A stretch of DNA of 64,000 nt from JBFHQE01 sp041592335. Lineage in GTDB: Bacteria; Pseudomonadota; Gammaproteobacteria; Thiohalobacterales; Thiohalobacteraceae. This document shows, one piece after another, positions 6,015 to 15,231 of this stretch. Location of the stretch: positions 248,001 to 312,000 of the forward strand of contig JBFHQE010000001.1 in NCBI GenBank assembly GCA_041592335.1, written 5' to 3'. How positions within the stretch are numbered: the first letter of the stretch is position 1; every line of letters starts with the position of its first letter. Under the pieces are notes generated by a model, which was given only the letters and a program-made list of their open reading frames with translations, was not told the origin of the DNA and searched no databases. The translations under genes and the position numbers were made by a program.

Positions 6015-7780
6015 TACATGCTTTCCGGCGCGGAGACGCCCAGCAGCTGCAGGCCGTTGGCGAGCACCTGGCGGGTGGCGTTGATCAGGTTAAGGCGCGC
6101 ATCGCGTAACGCGGCATCTTCCACGATGAACTGGTGCGCGTTGTAGTAAGTGTGCAGCTCGTTGGCGAGATCGCGCAGGAAATGCGCCAGCTGATGCGGT
6201 TCATGATTGAGCGCCGCCGATTCCAGCACCTCGGGATATTTCGACAGGCTCATCAACAGCAGCTGTTCATGTTGCTCGGTCAGTTTACCCAGTTGCGCAT
6301 TGCCCTGTTTCGGGTTCCAGCTGAAACCCTTTTCTTCCAGCTGACGCATGACGCTGCACACGCGCGCGTGCGCGTACTGAATGTAATAGAGCGGGTTGTC
6401 ATTGGATTGCGACTTGGCGAGATCCAGGTCGAAGTCCATGTGCTGTTCGCATTTGCGCATCACATAAAAGAAGCGCGCCGCATCCGAGCCGACTTCCTTG
6501 CGCAGCTGGCGCAGCGTGACGAACTCGCCGGAGCGGGTCGACATCTGCATCTTCTCTCCGCCGCGATAGAGGATGGCGAACTGCACCAGCAATACATCGA
6601 GCTTGCCGGCGTCTTCGCCCATGGCCTGCAGGGCCGCGCGCACACGCGGGACGTAACCGTGATGATCCGCGCCCCACACGTCGATGACGCGTTCATAGCC
6701 GCGTTCCATCTTGTCCATGTGATAGGCGATGTCGGAGGCGAAGTAGGTGGTCTGGCCATTGTCGCGCACCACCACGCGATCCTTTTCATCACCGAAGTCG
6801 GTGGACTTGAACCAGAGTGCGCCTTCTTGCTCGTACAGGTGACCGCTGGCCTTGAGCTTTTCGATGGCCTGCATGACCTTGCCTTTGTCGGTCAGCGAGC
6901 GTTCCGAATACCACTCCTGGTAACGCACGCCGAAGTGTTCGAGGTCGTCACGGATGTCGTCGAGGATGACATTCAGGCCCAGTTCGAACACGAAGCGATA
7001 ACGGTTGTCGCCGAGCAGTTGCTTGGCGCGCTCGATCAGCGCATCGATATGTTCTTCCTTGTCGCCACCGGCGGGCGCATCGGCGGGGATGCTGTCGAAC
7101 ACTTCGTTCAGCGAATGATCGTAGGTGTCGCCATGATCGCGGCGCAGGGTCGCGGCGATATCCTGCACATAGTCGCCCTTGTAACCGTTGCTCGGGAAGC
7201 GCTCGCCGAATTCGGGTTCGCCCAGTTCGAGATAACGCAGCCAGACGCTGGTGGCGAGGATGTCCATCTGCCGACCGGCATCGTTGACATAATATTCGCG
7301 GTGCACGTTGAAGCCGACCGCTTCCAGCAGGTCGGCCACGGTCGCGCCATAGGCCGCGCCCCGGCCATGACCGACGTGCAGCGGGCCGGTCGGGTTGGCG
7401 GAGACGAATTCCACCTGCACCTTCTTGTTCATGCCGACGCTGGAACGGCCGTACTGTTCCGCTTCGCTCAATACCGTGGGCACCACGCTGTGCCAGGCAT
7501 TGGCGGCAAGCGTGAAGTTGATAAAACCGGGCCCGGCAATCTCGACCAGGTGGACACTGTCGTTGGCGGGCAGGGCGGCGACGATTTTATCGGCCAGGTC
7601 ACGCGGCTTGCATTTGGCCGCCTTGCTCAGGGTCATTGCCAGGTTGGTGGCGAAATCGCCATGACTGCGGTCGCGGGTGCGTTCCAGGTGAATGGCCGGT
7701 TCGAGATCGGCGGGCAGGGTGCCGTCTTCCTGGAGGGAGTCGATGGCCGCGGCGAGCAGGCGTTCAAGCTGGTGTTTCAT
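6014..7780 (-). CDS. argS: Arginyl-tRNA synthetase
   Basis: The class I synthetase of 588 residues charges tRNA-Arg. The N-terminal Add1 domain (about 1-110) is followed by the catalytic core with the HIGH-equivalent HVGHGRGAAYG near residue 137, and the KMSKS-equivalent within GEKMQMSTRSGEFVTL near residue 410. A C-terminal anticodon-binding helical domain ends GLQLLGVSAPESM. Length is standard. It lies between priA and the SPOR gene, the classic priA-argS-SPOR order; the downstream gene overlaps by one base. Confidence 0.98.
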   Translation of the reverse strand: MKHQLERLLAAAIDSLQEDGTLPADLEPAIHLERTRDRSHGDFATNLAMTLSKAAKCKPRDLADKIVAALPANDSVHLVEIAGPGFINFTLAANAWHSVVPTVLSEAEQYGRSSVGMNKKVQVEFVSANPTGPLHVGHGRGAAYGATVADLLEAVGFNVHREYYVNDAGRQMDILATSVWLRYLELGEPEFGERFPSNGYKGDYVQDIAATLRRDHGDTYDHSLNEVFDSIPADAPAGGDKEEHIDALIERAKQLLGDNRYRFVFELGLNVILDDIRDDLEHFGVRYQEWYSERSLTDKGKVMQAIEKLKASGHLYEQEGALWFKSTDFGDEKDRVVVRDNGQTTYFASDIAYHMDKMERGYERVIDVWGADHHGYVPRVRAALQAMGEDAGKLDVLLVQFAILYRGGEKMQMSTRSGEFVTLRQLRKEVGSDAARFFYVMRKCEQHMDFDLDLAKSQSNDNPLYYIQYAHARVCSVMRQLEEKGFSWNPKQGNAQLGKLTEQHEQLLLMSLSKYPEVLESAALNHEPHQLAHFLRDLANELHTYYNAHQFIVEDAALRDARLNLINATRQVLANGLQLLGVSAPESM

Positions 7781-7867
7781 AGTGACCTTGTAGCGCTGAG
7801 GAATTCAGGATTGAGCGGCGCATTATATCGGAAAATTCCCAATAAAAATTGTAATCCGTGCCACTCT

Positions 7868-8015
7868 CGTCACCCCGGCGTAGGCCGGGGTCCAGGGGTG
7901 TTTGCCAAAAGATACACAACACCCTGCATTCAGCATTTGTGGTTTATTCGCCAGAACTGCTGCCTTGAATTCCGCAGTACTTAATTCCTGGATTCCGGCC
8001 TTCGCCGGAATGACG
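7868..8015. repeat. Pair of inverted REP-like elements (family A) between priA and argS
   Basis: The left arm at 7868-7896 (CGTCACCCCGGCG, TAGG, CCGGGGTCCAGG) and the right arm at 7987-8015 (CCTGGATTCCGG, CCTT, CGCCGGAATGACG) are each hairpins and are inverted to one another across about 90 bases. The same two arm types occur in compact form at 16871-16940 and 40102-40170. No reading frame is credible in this 273-base gap. Confidence 0.75.
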
Positions 8016-8053
8016 GAAATAAACAGTGTCGGGGTGATGAACCGGTTGTGTGA

Positions 8054-10279
8054 CTAGTAGGTGTCCACCGGATCCACGTCGATTGACCAGCGAACTTTGC
8101 GCGCGGCCTTCAGGGCGGCGATGGCGGGAACCAGCTCGCGCAGCAGGCGTTGCAACGCCTGGCGTTCGTTGGCGATCAGCCCCAGCTGCGCCCGGAAACG
8201 CCCGGCGCGGCGCGGCATGGGGGCGGCGACCGGTCCCCAGAGTTGCACATCGAGGCCGATCCGGTCGGCCAGCGCGTGCGCCTGTTCCAGGAATTGTTCC
8301 GGTTCCCCGGCGTGGGTAGCCTCGGCGCGCAGCAGCGCCATGTAACTGAACGGCGGTAGCTGGGTCGCCTCGCGTTCCGCCAGCAGGTCGCGGGCAAAGG
8401 CGGCATAGCCGTGCCCGGCCAGTTGCAGCAACAAGGGATGATCCGGGTGGTGGGTCTGGATCACGACCTCGCCCGCGCGCTCGGCCCGCCCGGCGCGACC
8501 GGCCACCTGCACGATCAACTGCGCCATACGTTCACTGGCGCGGAAGTCGGCGCTGAACAGGCCCTGGTCGACATCGAGAATGGCGACCAGCGTGACGTTG
8601 GGGAAATGATGACCCTTGGCCAGCATCTGGGTGCCGAGCAGCAAGCGGGCTTCGCCCGATTCCGCCAGTGCCAGGCGTTTGTCGAGTTCGCCCTTGTTGC
8701 GGGTGCTGTCGCGATCGATCCGGACCTGGCTGACATCTGGAAACAGCCGTTTGAGTGCCTGTTCGATGCGCTCGGTGCCGGTGCCGATGGGACGGAGGTC
8801 GCTGCTGCCGCAGCCCGGACACTGGTGCGGGATGGGGCGTTGCGCGTCGCAATGGTGGCAACGCAGGTGGTGTTGCTGCTGGTGCAGGGTGAAGTGCACG
8901 TCGCAGCGGCTACATTCGGCGACCCAGCCGCATTCATGGCAGATCAGGGTGGGCGCGAAGCCGCGCCGGTTGAGAAACAGCAGCACCTGGCCATGCTTGT
9001 CCAGGTGTTGGCGCATCTGTTGTTGCAACCGCGATGACAGCCCCTCATCCATGGGCAGGGCGCGCACGTCGAGCAACGCCATCTTCGGTGGCGCGGCATT
9101 ACCGGCGCGTTCGGTCAGCCGCAGATGCTGGTAACGGCCCTGGCGGGCATTGTTCAGCGACTCCAGGCTGGGCGTGGCCGAGCCAAGCACGATCGGGACT
9201 TTGCTCTGTTGCGCGCGCAACACCAGCAGATCGCGGCCATGATAGCGAAAGCCGTCCTGCTGCTTGAGCGAGGTGTCATGTTCCTCGTCGACGATGAAGA
9301 GTCCGGGGTTGGCCAGCGGCACGAATACCGCCGAGCGGGTGCCGATGACGATCTGGGCACTGCCGTCGCGTGCCGCCAGCCAGGCATTGAGGCGATCACG
9401 CTCGCTGAGTCCCGAGTGCAGCACGGCGATGGTGGCCGGGCAGCGTTGCTGGAAGCGCTGGATCAGCTGGGGCGTCAGGCCGATTTCCGGCACCAGCATC
9501 AACACCTGCTGGTTACGCGCCAGGCACTGCTGGATGGCGCGTAAATAAACTTCGGTCTTGCCGCTGCCGGTTACGCCATCGAGCAGGCTGCACTGGAACT
9601 GGCCCAGGCCACGGCAGATGACGTCGACAGCGGCCTGTTGCTCGGCATGCAGCGACGGGGCAGTGCCGGCGGACCCGGTCAGCAACGGCAGGTGCTGGTG
9701 TTCTTCCACGAGCTGCTTGTCGCGCAGGGCACGCAGGGTGGCGGAAGGATTGTTCAGCTGTTCATTGATGGCGTCGCGCGCCAGGCCGTCCGGATGGGCG
9801 GCCAGCAGTTTCAGCAGTTGCGCCTGTTTCGGCGCGCGTTTGAGTTCGTCGGGGTCGGTCTGGTTTCCGCTTGCCGTCAGTCGCCACCAGGACTCGCCCT
9901 TGATCGCGGCGTCCTCGCCCTTGCGTAGCAGGGTTGGCAGGGCGGTGCTGAGCGCATCGCCGAGAGGGTGATGGTAATAATCCGCGGCGCGCAGGATGAG
10001 TTGCAGCAGGTCGGCGGGCAGCACCGGCTGCGGATCGGGGCAGTCGATGGCGCGTTTGAGTTGCCGGCTGGGTAGCTCGCTGTGCCCCTTGCTGCCCAGC
10101 ACCACGCCGACAATCTCGCGCCGCCCGAAAGGGACGCGCACCCGCAGGCCGGGTTGCCAGCCGCCGACAGGGCTTTGCCCCGGGGCGAGGTAATCAAAAT
10201 GTTGTCGCAGTGGCGAGGGAACGGCCACTTCCAGGATGGTATTGGCCAGGGTGGTGTCGGGCATTGAGCAGGCTGTCAT
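8054..10279 (-). CDS. priA: Primosomal protein N' (replication restart helicase PriA)
   Basis: The 741-residue superfamily 2 helicase reloads the replisome at stalled forks. Seen in order: the DNA-binding 3'BD (VPSPLRQHFDYLAPGQSPVG), the Walker A loop LLDGVTGSGKTEVYLRAI near residue 235, the Walker B FIVDEEHDTS, and the PriA zinc-binding insertion with four Cys pairs (CHECGW, CSRCD, CHHCD, CPGCGS), then helicase motifs IV-VI (QVAGRAGRAERAGEV). The length fits. Two ATGs five codons apart are possible starts. A weak promoter-like TTGCGC-16-TACACT lies at 10295-10322 on the minus strand. Confidence 0.97.
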   Translation of the reverse strand: MTACSMPDTTLANTILEVAVPSPLRQHFDYLAPGQSPVGGWQPGLRVRVPFGRREIVGVVLGSKGHSELPSRQLKRAIDCPDPQPVLPADLLQLILRAADYYHHPLGDALSTALPTLLRKGEDAAIKGESWWRLTASGNQTDPDELKRAPKQAQLLKLLAAHPDGLARDAINEQLNNPSATLRALRDKQLVEEHQHLPLLTGSAGTAPSLHAEQQAAVDVICRGLGQFQCSLLDGVTGSGKTEVYLRAIQQCLARNQQVLMLVPEIGLTPQLIQRFQQRCPATIAVLHSGLSERDRLNAWLAARDGSAQIVIGTRSAVFVPLANPGLFIVDEEHDTSLKQQDGFRYHGRDLLVLRAQQSKVPIVLGSATPSLESLNNARQGRYQHLRLTERAGNAAPPKMALLDVRALPMDEGLSSRLQQQMRQHLDKHGQVLLFLNRRGFAPTLICHECGWVAECSRCDVHFTLHQQQHHLRCHHCDAQRPIPHQCPGCGSSDLRPIGTGTERIEQALKRLFPDVSQVRIDRDSTRNKGELDKRLALAESGEARLLLGTQMLAKGHHFPNVTLVAILDVDQGLFSADFRASERMAQLIVQVAGRAGRAERAGEVVIQTHHPDHPLLLQLAGHGYAAFARDLLAEREATQLPPFSYMALLRAEATHAGEPEQFLEQAHALADRIGLDVQLWGPVAAPMPRRAGRFRAQLGLIANERQALQRLLRELVPAIAALKAARKVRWSIDVDPVDTY

Positions 10280-10811
10280 CGCGAGTGTTTCGGCAGTGTA
10301 GCGATTCGTCGGTCTCGCGCAAGCAAGGTTAGCTGTGCTTTTTAATATTTTTCTTGATATCCCGTCTAAGTCATTCTTTTAGAAAATGATGTTTGCTTAT
10401 CCACAAAACCTGTGGATAACTCTGTGGAAGCTTTGGGGTAAACAGGGTCCGAGGGGCGGCAATATGGCATTTTTGTTAAATTGGCTAATTTATCACCAGA
10501 ATATTAAATATATAAAAAACAGTATGTTAGTAAATGTGTGTGGGATGGAGCGGGTCTTTCGGGGCAGGGTTAGACACAAATCTCAGGATTCTTGCCAGTC
10601 TGTGCATAACAGTGAAAGTCAAGCCCTTTTTTGGCCCAATATTGGCGTTTTACCTGAATCTATAAATTCGGTAATTTATTCGGTGAATTCGTTAATTTCT
10701 CAATTTCGGCAAAATCTGGCCGTTAGATTTTAGAGCTGATCTTCTTTCTTTAAGTCATACAACACCAATTTAAACCTGGCCTTATGCGCAGCTTGTTGCA
10801 GGGGGAGTATT
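10280..10811. other. AT-rich non-coding region with DnaA boxes upstream of priA and the HD-GYP gene
   Basis: No credible gene occupies this stretch of about 530 bases. Two perfect DnaA boxes face each other at 10397-10405 (TTATCCACA) and 10411-10419 (TGTGGATAA), followed by a partial third (CTGTGGAAG). A one-mismatch box (TGTGCATAA) lies near 10600. AT-rich runs occupy about 10470-10530, and short repeats of ATTCGGT/AATTCG type lie at about 10660-10710. It separates divergent transcription units. A replication-initiator-responsive promoter or DnaA titration site is possible; see findings for why it is not called oriC. Confidence 0.5.
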
Positions 10812-12164
10812 TTGAGCGTTCCAACACCGGCGATTGACGAAGAATCGGACCTCGATATTGCGCTCGAGCAGGACCACTATTCCGAGCGCCTGGCGAATGT
10901 GAATGAAGATCACAAGGTGGTCGCCACCCAGGATATCCACAACGCGCATGGCGTGCTGCTGGTCAAGCAGGGTGCCTGTATCGACCGCGCCAAGTCCGAA
11001 CAGATCATCAAGCACAAATTAACCAAGCCACTGGCAGAGCAGGTCAAGATCGAAAACCAGATCGATGGCAGTGGCCTGGGTCAGCACGCCAACGACCTGT
11101 TCGACAAGTACCCCGATCTGCGGACTTTTCACGATGCGGTGGGGCTGGAGCCCATGTGGCGCCTGCTGACCGAGCAATACCCGCTGCCGACCGTGTTATG
11201 GCAGAAGCTTACGGTGTTGCAACACCAGATGCCGCAGGAATACGAGAAGAGCATTTTCTGCGCCTGGCTGTCGGTGATGATCGGGCGCGAGATGGGGTTG
11301 GGTGAAGACAAGATCGAGTCCCTGTACCTGGCGGGCCTGGCGCACGACGCGGGGCTGTTGCATATCGATCCTTCTATTCTGAACAAGAAGGGTCCGCTGG
11401 ACGCCGCCGAGTGGCGCGCAATTCAGTGTCATGTCGTGGTCGGGCAAATGATGATGGACAGCATGCCGGGGGTAAACCCGGAAGTGGGACAGGCGATTCT
11501 GGAACATCACGAGCGTTGCGATGGCACCGGCTACCCGGCAAAGAAATCCGATCGTCATTTGAAGGAGCTGGGCCTGATCGTCGGTATGGCGGATGCCCTG
11601 CAGGCGATTCGGGTTAAACAGTTTGAGCCCTTCGGCCGCACCATGATCGATGCCATGCCGCTGCTACGCATGAATGCGAATACTTTTTCCTACCCGGTGT
11701 TCCAGTCGATGGTGCGCCTGTTGCAAATGTCCCGTTTACAGCCAACGCTCAAGAATCCCAGCAAGGACGGCAAGACTTTCCTGAACGATATTCTGGAGCG
11801 TGCCAACAATCTCAAGCTGATCATGGATCAGTTGGAAAAGCTGCATTCCACCTTGCTGGATTCGGCAACCACGCTGCGTGGCCAGGACCTGCTGCGCGCG
11901 CTGGAGCGAATGCAGTTCATGGCGTTGCGATCTGGCTTATTGAAGGAAGAGCTGCTCAGCTGGTTGCGCTCCGTGGAAGATATTCCGGAGCAGTCGATCC
12001 TGGGTGAATTGATTGAGCTGGATTTGATGTTGAATGAGTTGAAGTGGCAGCTGCGTAACCTGTTACATGCTTTCAATCAATTCCTGGAGCATGACTGTCA
12101 GTCGGGCGAGGGTGCCTGCAGTATGGCCAAGGCGGCGATGGAAACCATGCTGGCTAAAATGTAG
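10812..12164 (+). CDS. HD-GYP domain protein (possible c-di-GMP phosphodiesterase)
   Basis: The 450-residue protein starts at a TTG placed after a strong GGGGGAG site. An N-terminal domain (about 30-90, HNAHGVLLVKQGACIDRAKS) resembles the region preceding HD-GYP in many regulators. The HD-GYP core spans about 140-300: LAGLAHDAGLLHIDPSILNK carries the HD pair, and ILEHHERCDGTGYPAKKSD carries HHExxDGxGYP. Canonical HDxGK has Leu in place of Lys here. The C-terminal 150 residues are helical and unassigned. HD-GYP enzymes hydrolyse c-di-GMP to pGpG or GMP; activity cannot be assured because of the altered motif. Confidence 0.87.
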   Translation: MSVPTPAIDEESDLDIALEQDHYSERLANVNEDHKVVATQDIHNAHGVLLVKQGACIDRAKSEQIIKHKLTKPLAEQVKIENQIDGSGLGQHANDLFDKYPDLRTFHDAVGLEPMWRLLTEQYPLPTVLWQKLTVLQHQMPQEYEKSIFCAWLSVMIGREMGLGEDKIESLYLAGLAHDAGLLHIDPSILNKKGPLDAAEWRAIQCHVVVGQMMMDSMPGVNPEVGQAILEHHERCDGTGYPAKKSDRHLKELGLIVGMADALQAIRVKQFEPFGRTMIDAMPLLRMNANTFSYPVFQSMVRLLQMSRLQPTLKNPSKDGKTFLNDILERANNLKLIMDQLEKLHSTLLDSATTLRGQDLLRALERMQFMALRSGLLKEELLSWLRSVEDIPEQSILGELIELDLMLNELKWQLRNLLHAFNQFLEHDCQSGEGACSMAKAAMETMLAKM

Positions 12165-12183
12165 TCGGTAGAGGCCAGATAAT

Positions 12184-12210
12184 AAAAAAGGCGCCGAAGG
12201 CGCCTTTTTT
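12184..12210. terminator. Bidirectional Rho-independent terminator
   Basis: A6-GGCGCC, GAA loop, GGCGCC-T6 serves both the plus-strand HD-GYP gene and the minus-strand pnt operon, which converge here. Confidence 0.9.
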
Positions 12211-12228
12211 ATTTTTTGCCGTCTGTGA

Positions 12229-13587
12229 TTACATCTGCTTGATGCCGGCAATCAGATCAGCGCCGACTTTCTGTGCATCGCCGTACAGCATGCGGGTGTT
12301 GTCGAGGAAGAACAGCGCATTCTCGATACCGGAGAAGCCGCGACCGCGACCACGCTTGATCACGATGACGTTGTCGGCCTTGTCGGCATCCAGGATTGGC
12401 ATACCGAAGATAGGGCTGGACTTGTCGGTGCGTGCAACCGGATTGACGACATCGTTCGCACCAATGATCAAGGCGACATCGGCCTGCGGGAAATCGGAAT
12501 TGATTTCTTCCAGGTCATAGATCTTGTCATAGGGAACACCGGCTTCGGCCAGCAATACGTTCATGTGGCCGGGCATGCGTCCCGCGACCGGGTGGATGGC
12601 GAACTTCACGTCCACGCCGCGCGCTTCCAGCAGTTCCGACATTTCCCAGATCTTGTGCTGTGCCTGCGCAACCGCCATGCCGTAACCGGGCACGATGATG
12701 ACGCTTTGCGCGTAGGCCATCATGGCCGCGGCGTCAGTGGCGCTCACTTCCTTCATGGTGCCTTCGGTGGCTTCGCCGGATGACTGTTCCTGGCTGCCGA
12801 AACCGGAGAACAGCACGTTGCTGATCGGCCGGTTCATGGCCTTGGCCATCAGCTGGGTCAGCAGGGTACCGGCGGAACCGACCACGGTACCGGCGATGAT
12901 CATGGCGGCGTTGCCCAGCACGAAACCTTCGAATGCCACGGCCAGGCCGGTGAAAGCGTTATAGAGCGAAATCACGACCGGCATGTCGGCGCCGCCGATC
13001 GGCAGTGTCATCATGACGCCGAAGGCCAGTGCCAGGACGAAGAACAGGAGCAACAGGAAGCCGTTGGGAGTATCCGCGAAGGCCAGGATCAGACCGAGGA
13101 TGATGGCGCCAGCGAATGCGGCCATGTTGATGATTTGCTGGCTGGGGAAGATGAAGGATTTGTTCATCAGACCCTGCAGCTTGGCAAAGGCGATCATGGA
13201 ACCGGAGAAGGCAACCGAGCCGATGAGGGCGCCGGTGACAGCCAGGATCTGGAACGAGCTGGCGTCAAAGTGACCTTTCATCAGTTCGACGGCGGCAATC
13301 GCGGCAGCGGCACCGCCGCCCATGCCGTTATAGATGGCAATCATCTGCGGCATGTCGGTCATGGCGACTTTCTTGCCGGTGTACCAGGCAATACCGCCAC
13401 CGATGGCGATGGCAATAATCATCAGACCGATGTTGTGCATATCGGGCAGGAAGAAGGTGGCGATTGTTGCCACCAGCATGCCGACACCGGCCCAGACGAT
13501 ACCGTTGCGCGCCGTCTTGGGCGACGACATTTTTTTCAGGCCGAGGATAAAGAGTACGGCGGCGGCGAAATAACTGAGTTCGATCAC
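12229..13587 (-). CDS. pntB: NAD(P) transhydrogenase subunit beta
   Basis: This 452-residue integral membrane subunit of the proton-translocating transhydrogenase drives NADPH formation from NADH with the proton gradient. About nine hydrophobic segments fill residues 1-260. The NADP-binding domain III follows (about 285-452) with VIIVPGYGMAVAQAQHKIWE and the tail KRGRGRGFSGIENALFF, both diagnostic. The start overlaps the preceding pntAB gene by four bases (ATGA). It is the last gene of a three-gene operon and ends before a terminator. Confidence 0.97.
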   Translation of the reverse strand: MIELSYFAAAVLFILGLKKMSSPKTARNGIVWAGVGMLVATIATFFLPDMHNIGLMIIAIAIGGGIAWYTGKKVAMTDMPQMIAIYNGMGGGAAAAIAAVELMKGHFDASSFQILAVTGALIGSVAFSGSMIAFAKLQGLMNKSFIFPSQQIINMAAFAGAIILGLILAFADTPNGFLLLLFFVLALAFGVMMTLPIGGADMPVVISLYNAFTGLAVAFEGFVLGNAAMIIAGTVVGSAGTLLTQLMAKAMNRPISNVLFSGFGSQEQSSGEATEGTMKEVSATDAAAMMAYAQSVIIVPGYGMAVAQAQHKIWEMSELLEARGVDVKFAIHPVAGRMPGHMNVLLAEAGVPYDKIYDLEEINSDFPQADVALIIGANDVVNPVARTDKSSPIFGMPILDADKADNVIVIKRGRGRGFSGIENALFFLDNTRMLYGDAQKVGADLIAGIKQM

Positions 13588-13883
13588 TGGCCGGCCTCCT
13601 TCTCTTTACTGGGCTTGAACATTTCCAGCATGCGTTCAGTAACCACGTAACCACCGACGGCGTTGCCCGCTGCGAGCATGACGCCAATAAAGCCGATGAA
13701 CATTTCCATATCTGTTTCCGCATGTCCCATCGCGACCATGGCGCCAACCAGCACGATGCCGTGCACGAAGTTGGAACCGGACATCAGCGGTGTATGCAGA
13801 ATGACGGGGACGCGCGCAATCACCTCGTAACCGGTGAAGGCGGCCAGCATAAAAATGTAGAGCGCGGTGAAGCCTTCGATCAT
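13584..13883 (-). CDS. pntAB: NAD(P) transhydrogenase subunit alpha part 2 (membrane part)
   Basis: The 99-residue membrane protein has about three hydrophobic helices (TALYIFMLAAFTGYEVIARV near the N-terminus, then GIVLVGAMVAMG and MFIGFIGVMLAAGNAVGGYV). It equals the C-terminal membrane part of the fused enterobacterial PntA. Split alpha subunits are common outside enterics. It overlaps both neighbours by four bases, so the three subunits are translationally coupled. Confidence 0.95.
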   Translation of the reverse strand: MIEGFTALYIFMLAAFTGYEVIARVPVILHTPLMSGSNFVHGIVLVGAMVAMGHAETDMEMFIGFIGVMLAAGNAVGGYVVTERMLEMFKPSKEKEAGQ

Positions 13884-15013
13884 GCGGCGTCTCCTTCAAT
13901 CGCTTTGCGGGTGGGTTCGTGTTTGATCTCGCCGGCATGCGTCAGGCAGCTGCCGATGATGACTTCGTCTTCCCAGTCGAGCTGCAGTTCGCCGTCATGG
14001 ATCATGGGCGACAGGAAGTTGTACAGGTTCTTGGCGTACATCTCGGAGGCGTGCACCGGCAGCATGCTGGGCACGTTGATCGGGCCGTACACGGTGGCGG
14101 GGCCGAAGACATACTCTTCGCCGGGGCGGGTCGCTTCGCAGTTGTCGCCGCCTTCGGCCGCCAGGTCGATCACCACGGAGCCGACCTTCATGTTGTCGAC
14201 CATTTCGCAGGTGATGATCTTGGGCGCCGGACGACCGGGGATGTTGGCGGTGGTGATCAGGGCATCGGCCTGCATCACGTGCTTGGTCAGGATTTCCAGC
14301 TGCTGGCGTTTTTCTTCCTCGGTCAGCTCGCGGGCGTAACCGCCTTCGCCTTCGGCCTTGAGGCCGACATCGACAAACTTGGCGCCGAGCGATTCGACCT
14401 GTTCCTTGGTGGCCGCGCGCACGTCATAGCCTTCCACCAGGGCGCCAAGGCGCTTGGCCGTGGCAATGGCCTGCAGGCCGGCAACACCGGCACCGATCAC
14501 CAGTACCTTGGCCGGGCGAATGGTGCCGGCGGCGGTGGTCAGCATGGGGAAAAAGCGGCCGGAGCGGTCGGCGGCCATTAGCGCGGCCTTGTAACCGGCA
14601 ACGGCGGCCTGGGAGGACAGGGCGTCCATACTCTGGGCACGGGAGATACGCGGGATCAACTCCATGGCGAAGCTGGTGATGTTCTTGTCACGCATCGCCT
14701 TCACCTGTTCCAGGTGCTTGTGCGGCAACATGAAACCGAGCACGACCGCGCCTTCCTTCATGCGCTTGATCATCTCGTCGGTCGGTGGCTGGACCGTGAA
14801 CACAATGTCCGCATCGGACAGCAGGTCTTTGTTATGCTGGATGAAATTGACATCGACATAGTCTTCGTCGCAGTAGTGCGCCGGGCAGCCTGCGTCCTTG
14901 TCAAAATTCACTTCACAGCCGAGTTCACGAAATTTTTTCGCTACGGCGGGGTCCAGCGCGACGCGCTTTTCGCCGGGTAGGGTCTCTTTGACGACTGCCA
15001 CGCGTAAGGGCAT
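13880..15013 (-). CDS. pntAA: NAD(P) transhydrogenase subunit alpha part 1 (NAD-binding)
   Basis: The soluble domain I, 377 residues, binds NAD(H) and resembles alanine dehydrogenase. It starts MPLRVAVVKETLPGEKRVAL and has the Rossmann motif VLVIGAGVAGLQAIATAKRL near residue 170 and the mobile loop/NAD site around TANIPGRPAPKIITCEMVD. It is the first gene of pntAA-pntAB-pntB. It diverges from the HNH gene. Confidence 0.96.
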   Translation of the reverse strand: MPLRVAVVKETLPGEKRVALDPAVAKKFRELGCEVNFDKDAGCPAHYCDEDYVDVNFIQHNKDLLSDADIVFTVQPPTDEMIKRMKEGAVVLGFMLPHKHLEQVKAMRDKNITSFAMELIPRISRAQSMDALSSQAAVAGYKAALMAADRSGRFFPMLTTAAGTIRPAKVLVIGAGVAGLQAIATAKRLGALVEGYDVRAATKEQVESLGAKFVDVGLKAEGEGGYARELTEEEKRQQLEILTKHVMQADALITTANIPGRPAPKIITCEMVDNMKVGSVVIDLAAEGGDNCEATRPGEEYVFGPATVYGPINVPSMLPVHASEMYAKNLYNFLSPMIHDGELQLDWEDEVIIGSCLTHAGEIKHEPTRKAIEGDAA

Positions 15014-15048
15014 GTTGGGAATCTCCGGGGCCGAACTAAAAGCCGAGA

Positions 15049-15077
15049 ATCATACCGGATTCGGCCATCATTATGAA
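15049..15077 (-). promoter_or_regulatory. Candidate sigma-70 promoter of the pnt operon
   Basis: On the minus strand TTCATA (-35-like) and TATGAT (-10-like) are 17 bases apart, about 36 bases ahead of the pntAA start codon. The -35 matches the consensus at four of six positions. Confidence 0.4.
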
Positions 15078-15231
15078 TAGAATCCGCCCGGAACGGCCGG
15101 TTGCCTGTCAAATTCGGCAAGATCGGGTAAGCTGGTGTCACAAAGCGGCAAAATCTCTACGATTTAATAGCATTTACAAGCGATTCGAGTTCTGAGATAA
15201 ATAACCAACCGAGTTTTTGCGGGAGGCAGGA

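Noticed and set aside
6134..7984. 616-codon plus-strand open frame opposite argS
   Set aside because: Antisense shadow of a high-GC gene; argS is certain on the other strand and the product has no recognisable domain.
10386..10733. 115-codon open frame in the priA-HD-GYP gap
   Set aside because: No ribosome site, low-complexity AT-rich product without family resemblance, and it runs through the DnaA boxes.
10280..10811. Chromosomal replication origin
   Set aside because: There are few perfect boxes, no dnaA, gidA, rpmH or mioC nearby, and the genes to the right run mostly on the minus strand against the expected leading-strand pattern.
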